NCBI RefSeq assembly: GCF_017872975.1
Contig: NZ_JAGGJP010000017.1
Location: 1-64,000, forward strand
Direction: 5' to 3'
Origin: Rubellimicrobium aerolatum
Lineage (GTDB): Bacteria; Pseudomonadota; Alphaproteobacteria; Rhodobacterales; Rhodobacteraceae
Length of the DNA: 64,000 nucleotides
In this document: positions 16,374 through 25,321 of the stretch, one piece after another
How the letters are laid out: each line of letters starts with the position of its first letter
Numbering within the stretch: position 1 is the first letter of the stretch
The notes under the pieces: model-generated
The model's database searches: none
The model's input: the letters and a program-made list of their open reading frames with translations, nothing else
What the model was told of the DNA's origin: nothing
Position numbers and translations under genes: made by a program

Positions 16374-16700
16374 TCACCTCCGGTGGTTGCGCTCGATCCA
16401 GTCGCGCAGGCCGTCGGTCTCCTGCCGGGCGTCGCGCAGGCCGTCCATGGCGGCGCGCAGCTCGGCCTGAACCTGGGCGATGTGGCTTTCGAGCTCGGCC
16501 TCGCGGGTGGCCATGAAGGCGAGGGCCTGGTCGCGCGTCTCCTCGGCGTCGTGGAGCGCCTGGGCCATGCGGTCGAGCTCGCCGATCTCGGCGCGGGTGA
16601 CGCGGGTGAAGCGGTTGACCAGCCAGCCGGCGAACCAGCCGAGGGCGAAGGCCGCGAACAGGATGACCGCCGTGGCGATGATGAACTCGGTCCGGTTCAC
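16374..16700 (-). CDS. Membrane-anchored coiled-coil protein
   Basis: A 108-residue protein with a single N-terminal membrane helix (IIATAVILFAAFALGWFAGWL, residues 7-27), then a long heptad-like helix rich in Glu, Ala and Arg (EIGELDRMAQALHDAEETR onward). It has no recognised domain. It lies 20 bases downstream of the OmpA/BON gene on the same strand, so the two are probably cotranscribed and could work together at the envelope. Function unknown. Confidence 0.75.
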   Translation of the reverse strand: MNRTEFIIATAVILFAAFALGWFAGWLVNRFTRVTRAEIGELDRMAQALHDAEETRDQALAFMATREAELESHIAQVQAELRAAMDGLRDARQETDGLRDWIERNHRR

Positions 16701-16720
16701 GTGTGCTGTCCCCTCGCGCC

Positions 16721-18898
16721 CTATCGGTCGGCGTCCGCGCCGTCGTCGCCGCTGGCGGGGGCGGCGTCAACGGGGGGCGGCGCGGTTTCCGAGCGGAGGG
16801 GGCCGGGGCGCGGGGCCTGGGGCACGGGGAGCGTCGCCAGGATCGCGGGCGCGACGGGGACCGTGGCCTCGGGGACGACCGGCAGGGCGGGGGCGGCGAC
16901 GAGCCGGGGCGGGCCAGGCGGTGGCGGCTCGACTGTGACGGCCTCGGCAGGCTCGGGAGCCGTGGCGGTTTCGGCGGGGGGCTCGGTGCCGGGGCGGACG
17001 GGAGGGGTGTCGGGGGCCTCGGCCATGGGCTGGGCGGTGGCGTCGTGCGGGGGCTCGGCGCCGGGGGCGAGGGGCGCGGCGGGGGCCGGAACGCCGATCA
17101 GGCTGAACTCGATGCGGCGGTTGGCCTCACGGCCGGCCTCGGTCTCGTTGGAGGCGAGGGGGGAGGCCTCGCCGAAGCCCTGGGCCTCGAAGCCCGCCAC
17201 GGGGACGCGCTGGGCGCGCAGCGCGGCAAGGACCGCCTCGGCGCGGCCCTGGCTGAGGGACAGGTTGGAGGACTCGCGGCCTTGGGAGTCGGTGTAGCCA
17301 CTGATGCGGAGGCGCAGGTCGGGGCAGCTTCGCAGGATGCCGGCGATGGCGTCGATCACGGGTGCGCCCTGGCGGGAGAGGGTGGCCGAGCCGGGATCGA
17401 AGGTGATCTTGGCGGCGTCGGTGACGGCGGTGATCTCGGCCAGGCATTCCTCGGGCGTGGGCAGCGCGGCGAGGGGGTCGAGCGCCTCGTCGTAGGCCAC
17501 GGCGATGTCGAGCCGCGCGCCGGGGCCCAGCGTCTCGATGGCGCGGGCGGCGATCTCCTCGCGCGCCGCCGCGTCGCCGGTGCGGCCCGAGACGGCGAGG
17601 GCGTCGGGCGTGACGGTCACGCGGCCGTCGTGGAGGCGGGACAGGGCCTCGATTCCGGCCAGCACCCGCATGGACCAGCCGGGGGGCAGCCCCTCGGCGC
17701 CGGGACGGGTGGCCAGCGTCACGTCGCCCGCGCCGAAGCGGGCCTGGGCGAAGGCGCGGGCGAGGCCGGTCATGCGGGCGTCCTCGATCCGGCCCGACAG
17801 GCGGACGCGGCCTTCGGCGTCGAGCGTGGCGGTGAACTCGGGCGGTCCCTGCGGGGCCTCGGCCACCGGGACGGGGCGCTGGGCGTCGAGCGCGAAGACA
17901 TCGGGGAGCGCGCCGTCCAGCTCGCCCGCGACGCGGTCGAAGAGGGCGCGGTCGGTGCCCTCGGGGGCGACCAACGACACGTCGGCGTCGGAGAAGGTGA
18001 GGGTGCCGCCGCCGAGGTCATGGAGCGCGGCGAGGCCCGCCGCCACCGCCGGGCCCCAGTCGGGCGTCGGTGCTCCGAGGCCCAGGCGGCAGTCGAGCGG
18101 GCGTTCGGCCCCGGCGGCGAGGGCGGCGGCGAGGATCGTGCCGCGCGACTCCTCGCTGTCCGCCGAGCAGGCGTCGAAGGCGAGGCGGCCCCCTTCGAGC
18201 CGGGCGCGGACGGTGAAGGGCGCGATCACCGGGCGGGGGGCGGAGACGGAGAGGCCGAGGCGCAGGCCCTCGGGCTTGAGGCGGGCGAGAAGGGCGGTCA
18301 GGCGCTTCTGCTCCTCGGGCGAGTCGGTGATGGCGTCGATGCCGACGCGGCCAGGGGCGACGGAGATCTTGGCGCGGGGCAGCTCCTCCAGCGCGTCGAG
18401 CGCGTAGTCGAGCGCGAGGTCCCAGCCTTCGGGCACCGGGTAGTCGCCGGACTGGAGGAGGTCGGCTACGTCCTGGCCGGAGGCGGCCTCCCTCACGTCG
18501 TCGGTCAGGCGCTCGCGGTCGGTGTCGGCGGGGATCAGGCCCACGAGGGACACGCCCGCGTCGTTGCGGAGCAGCTCGATGGCGAAGTCGGGGGGCGCGA
18601 GGGGCTCGGCCTCGGCGACGTGCAGATTGTCGATGACGCGGCTGGGGTCCACGGCGGAGCCGGCGGCGGAGATGGCGTTGAAGCGGTCGGCCTCGGTCGG
18701 GGCCTCGCCTTCGAGGACGACCTGGAGCCCGTCGCCCAGGACGGAGGCCCAGCCCTGGCCCTCGGTGCGGAGGCGGTCGGCCACGGCCTGCACGGAGCGG
18801 TCCTCGACGAGGCGGGCGAGGCTTTGGGCGGCCACCGCCGACAGGCCGCCCGCGCAGAGGAAGGCTGCGGCGGCGAGGAGGGGAGGCGAGAGCTTCAT
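16721..18898 (-). CDS. OmpA family protein with N-terminal BON-like repeats
   Basis: A 725-residue exported protein. A signal peptide (LLAAAAFLCAGGLSAVAA) is followed by several BON-like modules, for example SVLGDGLQVVLEGEAPTEAD (about residues 52-71) and ELLRNDAGVSLVGLIPADTD. The OmpA-type peptidoglycan-binding domain is at about residues 475-590, with ITFDPGSATLSRQG, LRLRISGYTDSQGRESSNL and the RAEAVLAAL and EANRRIEF signatures. The last roughly 130 residues are a low-complexity Pro/Ala/Glu tail, unusual after an OmpA domain. It is probably a periplasmic protein tethered to peptidoglycan; no outer-membrane barrel is visible. Confidence 0.88.
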   Translation of the reverse strand: MKLSPPLLAAAAFLCAGGLSAVAAQSLARLVEDRSVQAVADRLRTEGQGWASVLGDGLQVVLEGEAPTEADRFNAISAAGSAVDPSRVIDNLHVAEAEPLAPPDFAIELLRNDAGVSLVGLIPADTDRERLTDDVREAASGQDVADLLQSGDYPVPEGWDLALDYALDALEELPRAKISVAPGRVGIDAITDSPEEQKRLTALLARLKPEGLRLGLSVSAPRPVIAPFTVRARLEGGRLAFDACSADSEESRGTILAAALAAGAERPLDCRLGLGAPTPDWGPAVAAGLAALHDLGGGTLTFSDADVSLVAPEGTDRALFDRVAGELDGALPDVFALDAQRPVPVAEAPQGPPEFTATLDAEGRVRLSGRIEDARMTGLARAFAQARFGAGDVTLATRPGAEGLPPGWSMRVLAGIEALSRLHDGRVTVTPDALAVSGRTGDAAAREEIAARAIETLGPGARLDIAVAYDEALDPLAALPTPEECLAEITAVTDAAKITFDPGSATLSRQGAPVIDAIAGILRSCPDLRLRISGYTDSQGRESSNLSLSQGRAEAVLAALRAQRVPVAGFEAQGFGEASPLASNETEAGREANRRIEFSLIGVPAPAAPLAPGAEPPHDATAQPMAEAPDTPPVRPGTEPPAETATAPEPAEAVTVEPPPPGPPRLVAAPALPVVPEATVPVAPAILATLPVPQAPRPGPLRSETAPPPVDAAPASGDDGADADR

Positions 18899-18994
18899 GG
18901 GTCGTCCGGGCCTGCGGAAATGGCTCCGGCTGTCTAGGACCGGGGCGGGCGGGTCACAATCAACGGCTTTGCGAGGTGGCGGAAAGCCGCGCCC

Positions 18995-19954
18995 TTACGC
19001 GAGGGCGGCGAGGGCGAGGGCGAGGGCCGCGAGGAGGCCCGCGTCGCGGTTGGAGCGGAAGAGGCGCAGGAGCGTCGCGTCGTCGGTGGGGTCGAAACGG
19101 CGGAGCTGCCAGAGGAGATGCGCGGCGAGCATGGCGGGGGCGGCGAGCGCCAGGGCGAGGGGAAGGCCAGTCGCGCCGGCGAGGAGGACGGCGAGAAGCA
19201 GGAGGGCGACGGCGGCCCCCAGGAAGCGGGCGAGCCAGCGGGGGGTGGCGTCGCCGAAGAGGCGGGCGGTGGATTTCACGCCGATCACCGCGTCGTCCGC
19301 GGTGTCCTGATGGGCGTAGATGGTGTCGTAGAAGAGCGTCCAGGCGAGGCCGGAGAGCCAGAGGCTGACGGCGGCGGCGTCCACCCGGCCCGCGTGGGCG
19401 GCGTAGGCGAGGAGCGCGCCCCAGTTGAAGGCGACGCCGAGGACGGCCTGCGGCCACCACGTCACGCGCTTGGCGAAGGGGTAGAGCGCGACAGGGACGA
19501 GGCTGAGGACGCCGAGAAGGATGGCGAGGGGGGGCAGGGTCAGGAGGATCAGGAAGGCGGTCCCGGCCTGGGCGGCGAGCCAGAGGAGCGCGCCCCTGAC
19601 GGTCACCTGCCCCGAGGGGAGGGGGCGGGCGCGGGTGCGGGCCACCTGCGCGTCGATGCGGCGGTCGGCGATGTCGTTCCAGGTGCAGCCCGCGCCGCGC
19701 ATGAGCACCGCGCCCAGCGCGCAAGCCAGTGCGATCCAGAGGTCATGGAGGCCGGGCGCGTGGCCTGTGGCGACAAGGGCGAGGCCGAGGCCCCACCAGC
19801 AGGGCAGGAGCAGGAGCCAGGTGCCGATGGGGCGGTCCATGCGGCTCAGGCGCAGGAAAGGGCGCCAGGGGGCGGGGGCGCGGGCGTCCACCCAGTTGGC
19901 GGGGGGCGCGTCGGGGACGGCTCCGGGCTCTGGCATCTGGGTCGGGGCGCTCAT
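18995..19954 (-). CDS. ubiA: 4-hydroxybenzoate polyprenyltransferase
   Basis: An integral membrane prenyltransferase of 319 residues that attaches the polyprenyl tail to 4-hydroxybenzoate in ubiquinone synthesis. The first Asp-rich motif is CTWNDIADRRIDAQVARTRARP (N-D-x-x-D-x-x-x-D, about residues 110-118) and the second site is DDAVIGVKSTARLFGD. Multiple hydrophobic helices follow. The tail would come from the polyprenyl synthase at 1488. Its start codon is only 12 bases from that of the divergent rsmE gene. The 96-base gap after its stop shows nothing recognisable. Confidence 0.93.
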   Translation of the reverse strand: MSAPTQMPEPGAVPDAPPANWVDARAPAPWRPFLRLSRMDRPIGTWLLLLPCWWGLGLALVATGHAPGLHDLWIALACALGAVLMRGAGCTWNDIADRRIDAQVARTRARPLPSGQVTVRGALLWLAAQAGTAFLILLTLPPLAILLGVLSLVPVALYPFAKRVTWWPQAVLGVAFNWGALLAYAAHAGRVDAAAVSLWLSGLAWTLFYDTIYAHQDTADDAVIGVKSTARLFGDATPRWLARFLGAAVALLLLAVLLAGATGLPLALALAAPAMLAAHLLWQLRRFDPTDDATLLRLFRSNRDAGLLAALALALAALA

Positions 19955-19966
19955 AGGGTGTCGTCC

Positions 19967-20686
19967 ATGTCCAAGGTCCGCCTGTTCCTAGACCATCCTC
20001 TTGCCGAAGGGCAGGGCGTCCCATTGGGGTCCGATCAGGCGCATTACCTGTTCGGGGTGATGCGGCTGGCGGTCGGCGCGCGGCTGGCGGTCTTCAATGG
20101 GCGCGACGGGGAGTGGGTGGCGGAGGTCGCGGAGGCGGGGAAGCGCGGCGGCATCCTGCGGGCGGTCGCGCAGGTGCGGGATCAGGAGATGCCGCCCGAC
20201 CTGTGGCTGCTGTTCGCGCCGATCAAGAAGGCGCGGACGGACTTCATCGTGGAGAAGGCGGCCGAGATGGGATGCCGGCGCATCCTGCCGGTGCAGACGG
20301 AGTTCACCAACAGCGAGAGGGTCCGCGCCGACCGGCTGCGGGCGCACGCGGTGGAGGCGGCGGAGCAGTGCGGGGGCGTCTTCGTGTCGGAGGTGGCCGA
20401 GATGGCGCGGCTGGGCGACGTGCTGGCGGGATGGGACGGGGGGCGCACGCTCTGGTTCTGCGACGAGACGCTGGCGGGGGGCGTGGGGCCGGTGCCGGAG
20501 CGGACGGGGGGGCCTGGGGCGGTGCTGATCGGGCCGGAGGGTGGGTTCTCCGACGCGGAGCGGGCGCGGCTGCGGGGGTTGCCCTTCGCGCGGAGCGTGC
20601 GGCTGGGGCCGCGCATCCTGCGGGCGGACACGGCGGCGGTGGCGGCGCTGACGCTGTGGCAGGGGGTGGAGGGGGACTGGCGGTGA
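19967..20686 (+). CDS. rsmE: 16S rRNA (uracil1498-N3)-methyltransferase
   Basis: SPOUT-family methyltransferase of 239 residues. The N-terminal PUA-like part is MSKVRLFLDHPLAEGQ and HYLFGVMRLAVGARLAVFNG. The C-terminal knot has KKARTDFIVEKAAEMGCRRI, GPGAVLIGPEGGFSDAERA and RLGPRILRADTAAVAAL, the SAM-binding signatures of RsmE. The ATG at 19967 is the natural start; a much longer open frame upstream runs antisense to ubiA and is not coding. The stop overlaps the GTG start of the next gene. Confidence 0.95.
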   Translation: MSKVRLFLDHPLAEGQGVPLGSDQAHYLFGVMRLAVGARLAVFNGRDGEWVAEVAEAGKRGGILRAVAQVRDQEMPPDLWLLFAPIKKARTDFIVEKAAEMGCRRILPVQTEFTNSERVRADRLRAHAVEAAEQCGGVFVSEVAEMARLGDVLAGWDGGRTLWFCDETLAGGVGPVPERTGGPGAVLIGPEGGFSDAERARLRGLPFARSVRLGPRILRADTAAVAALTLWQGVEGDWR

Positions 20687-21231
20687 GCGGGCCGCTTCTC
20701 CGCCCGGAGGTCCGCGCGGCGCTGGCGCGCGGGCGGGAGGCGTTGGCGGGGGTAGCGGTGATGGCAGTGGCGGCGTGGCTGGGGGCGGCGAGCTTTGGCG
20801 TCACGCGGCTGGTGGCGGTCGCGCTGGGGCTGGCCGGGCTGGGACTGGTCTGGACGGGCGTGCAGCGGTGGCGGTTCCAGCGCGGCGAGGGCGGGCCGGG
20901 GGTCGTGCAGGTGGACGAGCGGCGGCTGGTCTACTGGGGGCCGCTGACGGGCGGGGTCGTGGACCTCGACGATCTGGCGCGGCTGGAGATCGATTCCGAT
21001 CGGCGTCCGGCGCATTGGGTGCTGACGCTGCGACAGGGCGAGGCACTGGCGGTGCCGGTGACGGCGCGAGGGGCGGAGGGGCTGCTCGACCTGTTCGCGG
21101 CGCTGCCGGGGTTGCGGACCGAGGCGATGCTGGCGGCGCTGGCGCGCGAGGGCGGCGGCCGGGTGACGCTCTGGCAGGCGGGGAACGTGGTGCGGCTGAC
21201 GCGGCGGGGGGAGGGGCGGCGGCTGAACTAG
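20683..21231 (+). CDS. Two-helix membrane protein of unknown function
   Basis: A 182-residue protein starting with GTG in a GTGA overlap with rsmE, so translation is coupled. After a short soluble segment there are two membrane helices (AGVAVMAVAAWLGAASFGV and LVAVALGLAGLGLVWTGV), then a cytoplasmic beta-rich domain (RRLVYWGPLTGGVVDLDDLA...HWVLTLRQGEALAVPV) that resembles bacterial PH-like domains. No family can be named with confidence. Its stop codon interlocks with that of the convergent gene in CTAG. Confidence 0.75.
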   Translation: MSGPLLRPEVRAALARGREALAGVAVMAVAAWLGAASFGVTRLVAVALGLAGLGLVWTGVQRWRFQRGEGGPGVVQVDERRLVYWGPLTGGVVDLDDLARLEIDSDRRPAHWVLTLRQGEALAVPVTARGAEGLLDLFAALPGLRTEAMLAALAREGGGRVTLWQAGNVVRLTRRGEGRRLN

Positions 21232-21731
21232 TGGCCGATGCGCTTGCGAAAGGCGGCCTGGGCGGGGACGGACAGGTTGCGGTAGACGGCTTCGAGGAGG
21301 TCCACGAGTTGCCTCTCGCGGTCCTTGTCGGGGCCGGTCGCGGGCAGGGCGGGTTCGAGGACGCGGAGGCGGGCGTTCGGGGGCTGGCCCTGCGCGTGGC
21401 GCAGGAACAGCTCGCGCAGGCGGCGGAGGTGCTTCTCCTGCCGGCGGGGGTCGGCGACGGGGGCGAACCAGGCGGAGAGCACCGCGTCGGATTTGCGGCC
21501 GTCGAGACGTTCGCTGGCGGCGAGGTAGGTGGCGGCGTCGAGGCCCCGGACTCCGGCCCAGCGGGCGAAGGCGTAGTGCCAGCCGCCATCGGCCTTGAGG
21601 GCGACCCAGGTGCGCGCATAGGCGAGGCGGCCCGCCAGCTCGGGCGAGCGGCGGAGTTCACGCTCGAAGGCGAGGATGGCCTCGCGCGCCTCGGCGAAGC
21701 TGGCGACCAGGGGGGGCGGGTCCGTCGTCAT
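21228..21731 (-). CDS. Conserved hypothetical soluble protein
   Basis: A 167-residue, mostly helical, basic protein (FAEAREAILAFERELRRSPE...GWHYAFARWAGVRGLDAATY). No recognised motif or export signal. The ATG at 21731 (MTTDPPPLV) is the likely start; the longer frame to 21842 would read through the promoter region of gshA. It is convergent with the preceding membrane protein gene and overlaps it by 4 bases. Function unknown. Confidence 0.65.
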   Translation of the reverse strand: MTTDPPPLVASFAEAREAILAFERELRRSPELAGRLAYARTWVALKADGGWHYAFARWAGVRGLDAATYLAASERLDGRKSDAVLSAWFAPVADPRRQEKHLRRLRELFLRHAQGQPPNARLRVLEPALPATGPDKDRERQLVDLLEAVYRNLSVPAQAAFRKRIGH

Positions 21732-21892
21732 GCGGGCAGGGTTCCGGGTGGCGCGGGCCAAGTCAAGGCCGTCGCGATCCGTTTCCGTGAAGGCATGAAA
21801 CGGATGGCGCGGCGATCGCGCGCCGGCCGCTCGCATTGACACCGGGGCCGTCGCGCGTCACCTCTCTGCCCGCACGCGATCGTGAGGCCTTC

Positions 21893-23248
21893 ATGTCCAT
21901 TCCCCAATCCGGCGGCGGCCCCATCGAGCACCCCCGGCAACTCGCCGAATATCTGGAGCAAGGCTGCAAGCCCGCCGAGGCGTGGCGGATCGGCACGGAG
22001 CACGAGAAGTTCGGGTTCCTGACCGACACGCTGGAGCCCTTGCCCTACGACGGGCCGCGGTCGGTGCGGGCGGTGCTGGACGGGCTGGCCGCGAAGGGAT
22101 GGGAGCCGCTGCGCGAGGGCGAGGCGGTGATCGGGCTCAAGAAGGGCCGGGCCAACGTGTCGCTGGAGCCGGGCGGGCAACTGGAGTTGTCGGGCGCGCC
22201 GCTGGCGAGCGTCACGGAGACGGCGGCGGAGCTGGACTCGCATCTGGCCGAGGTTCGGGAGGTGGCGGAGCCGCTGGGCGTGGGGTTCCTGGGGATCGGA
22301 GCGGCCCCGGTCTGGACGCACGGGCAGATGCCGGTGATGCCGAAGGGGCGCTACAAGCTGATGACGGCCTACATGGGACGCGTCGGCACCCATGGCACGC
22401 AGATGATGTACCGGACCTGCACGGTGCAGGCGAACCTCGACTTCGGGTCCGAGGCGGACATGGTGAAGAAGCTGCGGGTCAGCCTCGCGCTCCAGCCGGT
22501 GGCGACGGCGCTGTTCGCGTCGTCTCCGTTCTTCGAGGGCCAGCCGAACGGGCATCGGAGCTGGCGGTCGCGCATCTGGCGGGGCCTGGACGACGCGCGG
22601 ACGGGGATGCTGCCGTTCGCGTTTCAAGACGGTATGGGGTTCGAGCGGTATGTCGATTGGGTGCTCGATGTGCCGATGTACTTCGTCTATCGGGATGGGG
22701 CCTACATCGACGCGCTGGGGCAGTCGTTCCGCGACTTCCTGAAGGGGCGGCTGCCGGCGCTGCCGGGCGAGGTGCCGACGCTGTCGGACTGGGCGGACCA
22801 CCTGACGACGGTGTTCCCCGAGGCGCGGGTGAAGCAGTTCATCGAGATGCGCGGGGCCGACATGGGCGACCGGGCGCACGTGCTGGCGCTGCCGGCGTTC
22901 TGGGCGGGGCTGCTGTATGACGGGACGGCGCTGGATGCGGCCTGGGATCTGGTGAAGGGGCTGGACGATGGCACGCGCGAGGGGCTGCGGGTCGCGGCGT
23001 CCGAGCGGGCGTTGCAGGGCGAGGCGGGGGGCGTGCGGCTCCTGGACCTGGCGCGCGCCGCGGTGGGGATCGCCGAGGGGGGGCTGAAGGCGCGGGCCCA
23101 CGCGGGGATGCCGGACGAGCGGGCGTTTCTTGCGCCGTTGTGGGATCATGTCGGCGCGGGGCGGGTGGTCGCGGACGAGTTGCTGGACGCCTATGAGGGC
23201 GAATGGGGCGGGGACCTGTCGCGGGTCTATGGGGTCGGGCGGCTCTGA
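21893..23248 (+). CDS. gshA: Glutamate-cysteine ligase (GCS2 family)
   Basis: Catalyses ATP-dependent ligation of glutamate and cysteine, the first step of glutathione synthesis. The 451-residue protein has the plant-type/alphaproteobacterial GCS2 pattern: EAWRIGTEHEKFGFL near the N-terminus, the Gly-rich INxEPGGQ-like stretch NVSLEPGGQLELSGAPL, MPKGRYKLMTAYM, and HGTQMMYRTCTVQANLDFGS. The start at 21893 (MSIPQSGG) fits the family; an in-frame ATG further upstream at 21836 lacks support. No gshB is in the window. The 160-base upstream gap probably holds its promoter, but I see no strong box. Confidence 0.92.
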   Translation: MSIPQSGGGPIEHPRQLAEYLEQGCKPAEAWRIGTEHEKFGFLTDTLEPLPYDGPRSVRAVLDGLAAKGWEPLREGEAVIGLKKGRANVSLEPGGQLELSGAPLASVTETAAELDSHLAEVREVAEPLGVGFLGIGAAPVWTHGQMPVMPKGRYKLMTAYMGRVGTHGTQMMYRTCTVQANLDFGSEADMVKKLRVSLALQPVATALFASSPFFEGQPNGHRSWRSRIWRGLDDARTGMLPFAFQDGMGFERYVDWVLDVPMYFVYRDGAYIDALGQSFRDFLKGRLPALPGEVPTLSDWADHLTTVFPEARVKQFIEMRGADMGDRAHVLALPAFWAGLLYDGTALDAAWDLVKGLDDGTREGLRVAASERALQGEAGGVRLLDLARAAVGIAEGGLKARAHAGMPDERAFLAPLWDHVGAGRVVADELLDAYEGEWGGDLSRVYGVGRL

Positions 23249-23325
23249 CGGGCGCTTGACAGGTCGGGCGGCGGGGCGAACGCTTCGGCGGGTGGCCGGG
23301 ATGGCCCGGGGGCAGGGGGTGGATG

Positions 23326-23673
23326 ATGGCGGACGAGGCGGAGGCGCCGCGCGAGAAGCGGCCGCAGCGGGTCTTCACCCTGCTGGTCGAGGTCGGGCGC
23401 AAGCAGGGTGACGGGCTGCCGGACGGGGCCACGGGCGGGGCGCTGCTGTGCTACGCCTCGGGGATCGACGAGGCCGAGGCGGTGCGCGAGACGGTGGCGG
23501 TGCTGAAGGAGGCCGGGCTGTCGCCGCTGGACGTGTCGGGCTACGGCACGCTGGAGGAGCGGCTGGCCGAGGGGCACGACATCGACGCGGACGAGCGGGC
23601 ACTGATGGACCGGGCACTGGCCGAGAACGCGGTGATCGTGGCGCAGATGACCCCGTTCTACGGCGAGGGCTGA
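23326..23673 (+). CDS. Small hypothetical acidic protein
   Basis: A 115-residue, soluble, acidic protein ([19 protein letters not shown]... and [20 protein letters not shown]), predicted alpha/beta. No known motif. Starts at adjacent ATGs 23323 or 23326. It lies 77 bases after gshA on the same strand and 58 before dapE, so it may be in a loose operon with either. The coding bias (strong G at third positions) matches its neighbours, which supports it being a real gene. Function unknown. Confidence 0.68.
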   Translation: MADEAEAPREKRPQRVFTLLVEVGRKQGDGLPDGATGGALLCYASGIDEAEAVRETVAVLKEAGLSPLDVSGYGTLEERLAEGHDIDADERALMDRALAENAVIVAQMTPFYGEG

Positions 23674-23731
23674 GGCCCTTGCACGGGGGTCGCGCGGGGG
23701 CTTAGGTGCGCCCGCCGATGGAGGACCCCCC

Positions 23732-24865
23732 ATGACCGATGCCCTGGCCCTTGCCGCTGACCTGATCCGCTGCCCGTCGGTGACGCCCGAAGAGGGCGGG
23801 GCGCTGGTGCTGCTGGAGCGGGTGCTTTCGGGCGCGGGGTTCGACTGCGTCCGGGTGGACCGGAACGGGACGCCGAACCTGTTCGCGCGGAAGGGGCCCA
23901 AGGGCGCGGCGCGGACGTTCGGGTTCAACGGGCATACGGACGTGGTGCCGCCGGGGGACGCGGGCCGCTGGAGCGTCGATCCGTTCTCGGGGGAGGTGCG
24001 GGACGGGATGCTCTGGGGGCGGGGCGCGGCGGACATGAAGTCGGGCGTGGCGGCCTTCGTGGCGGCGGCGGTCGCGGCGCGATTGCCCGACGATGGGGCG
24101 ATCGTGCTGACGATCACCGGCGACGAGGAGGGGGACGCGACGGACGGGACCGTGGCGCTGCTCGACTGGATGGAGGCGGAGGGCGAGGCGATGACGGTCT
24201 GCCTCGTGGGGGAGCCGACCTCGGTCGAGGCGCTGGGCGATACGATGAAGATCGGGCGGCGGGGGTCGCTGACGGCCCATGTGACGGTGCGGGGCAAGCA
24301 GGGCCATTCGGCCTACCCGGAGCGGGCGCGGAACCCGGTCCCGGCGCTGGCGCGGCTGGTGGACCGGCTGTCGTCGCACCGGCTGGACGAGGGGACGGCG
24401 CATTTCGGACCGTCCACGCTGGCGGTGGTGACGATGGACACGGGGAACCCGGCGTCGAACGTCATTCCGGCCGAGACTCGGGCAACGCTGAACATCCGGT
24501 TCAATGATCTTCACAGCGGGGAATCGCTGGAGCGCTGGCTGCGCGAGGAGGCGAGCCGCGTGGCGGAGGAGTTCGAGGTGGGGGTGGACCTCGCGTGCCG
24601 CGTCTCGGGCGAGGCGTTCCTGACGCCGCCGGGGGCGTTGTCCGGGCTGGTCGGGCGGGCGGTGGAGGCGGAGACGGGGCTGCGGCCTACGCTGTCCACC
24701 ACGGGGGGCACGTCGGACGCGCGCTTCGTGAGGCGGCATTGCCCGGTGGTGGAGCTGGGGCTCGTCGGGCCGACGATGCATCAGGTCGATGAGCGGGTGG
24801 AGGCGGCGCAGGTGGAGGGGCTGGCGCGCGTCTATGGGCGGGTGCTGGCGGAGTTCTTTGCGTGA
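23732..24865 (+). CDS. dapE: Succinyl-diaminopimelate desuccinylase
   Basis: Di-zinc M20 hydrolase of lysine and meso-DAP synthesis. The metal-binding H-T-D motif is [13 protein letters not shown] (about residues 65-77); [11 protein letters not shown] provides the bridging Asp, [13 protein letters not shown] the catalytic Glu pair, and [15 protein letters not shown] the [11 protein letters not shown] stretch specific to DapE. GGTSDARF and the C-terminal His of [10 protein letters not shown] complete the site. The 377-residue length is standard. A GGAGGA site precedes the ATG. The stop overlaps the GTG of the next gene. Confidence 0.96.
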   Translation: MTDALALAADLIRCPSVTPEEGGALVLLERVLSGAGFDCVRVDRNGTPNLFARKGPKGAARTFGFNGHTDVVPPGDAGRWSVDPFSGEVRDGMLWGRGAADMKSGVAAFVAAAVAARLPDDGAIVLTITGDEEGDATDGTVALLDWMEAEGEAMTVCLVGEPTSVEALGDTMKIGRRGSLTAHVTVRGKQGHSAYPERARNPVPALARLVDRLSSHRLDEGTAHFGPSTLAVVTMDTGNPASNVIPAETRATLNIRFNDLHSGESLERWLREEASRVAEEFEVGVDLACRVSGEAFLTPPGALSGLVGRAVEAETGLRPTLSTTGGTSDARFVRRHCPVVELGLVGPTMHQVDERVEAAQVEGLARVYGRVLAEFFA

Positions 24866-25278
24866 TCGCGGTCGGGCGGACGGAGGACCTGGACGCCTGC
24901 CTCGCGCTGCGGCGGGCGGTGTTCATCGAGGAGCAGGCGGTGCCGGAGGCGCTGGAGATCGACGGGCTGGATGCGGAGGCGGTGCATCTGCTGGCGACGG
25001 TGGACGGGCGGCCGGTGGGGACGGCGCGGCTGTTCGCCAAAGGGGACACGGGCAAGATCGGGCGGGTCTGCGTGCTGCGGGAGGCGCGGGGGCGCGGCAT
25101 CGGCGCGGCGCTGATCCGCGCGGCGGTGGAGGAGCTGCGGGGGATGGGGCTCCGGCGCGCGAAGCTCGGTAGCCAGGTCCACGCGATCCCGTTCTACGAG
25201 GGGTTGGGCTTCGTGGCCGAGGGGCCGGTCTATGACGACGCGGGGATTCCGCATCGGGACATGGCGCGGGCGCTCTGA
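24862..25278 (+). CDS. GNAT family N-acetyltransferase (YjcF/ElaA-like)
   Basis: A 138-residue acetyltransferase beginning with GTG in a GTGA overlap with dap[21 protein letters not shown] near the N-terminus and [20 protein letters not shown] (acetyl-CoA loop) with [20 protein letters not shown] are typical of the small YjcF-type GNATs. The substrate is unknown. Coupling to dapE may only be organisational. Confidence 0.9.
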   Translation: MIAVGRTEDLDACLALRRAVFIEEQAVPEALEIDGLDAEAVHLLATVDGRPVGTARLFAKGDTGKIGRVCVLREARGRGIGAALIRAAVEELRGMGLRRAKLGSQVHAIPFYEGLGFVAEGPVYDDAGIPHRDMARAL

Positions 25279-25321
25279 AACCTGCGTGACGCGGGGGCCG
25301 CGGCGCGCTAGCTGTGCGCGC

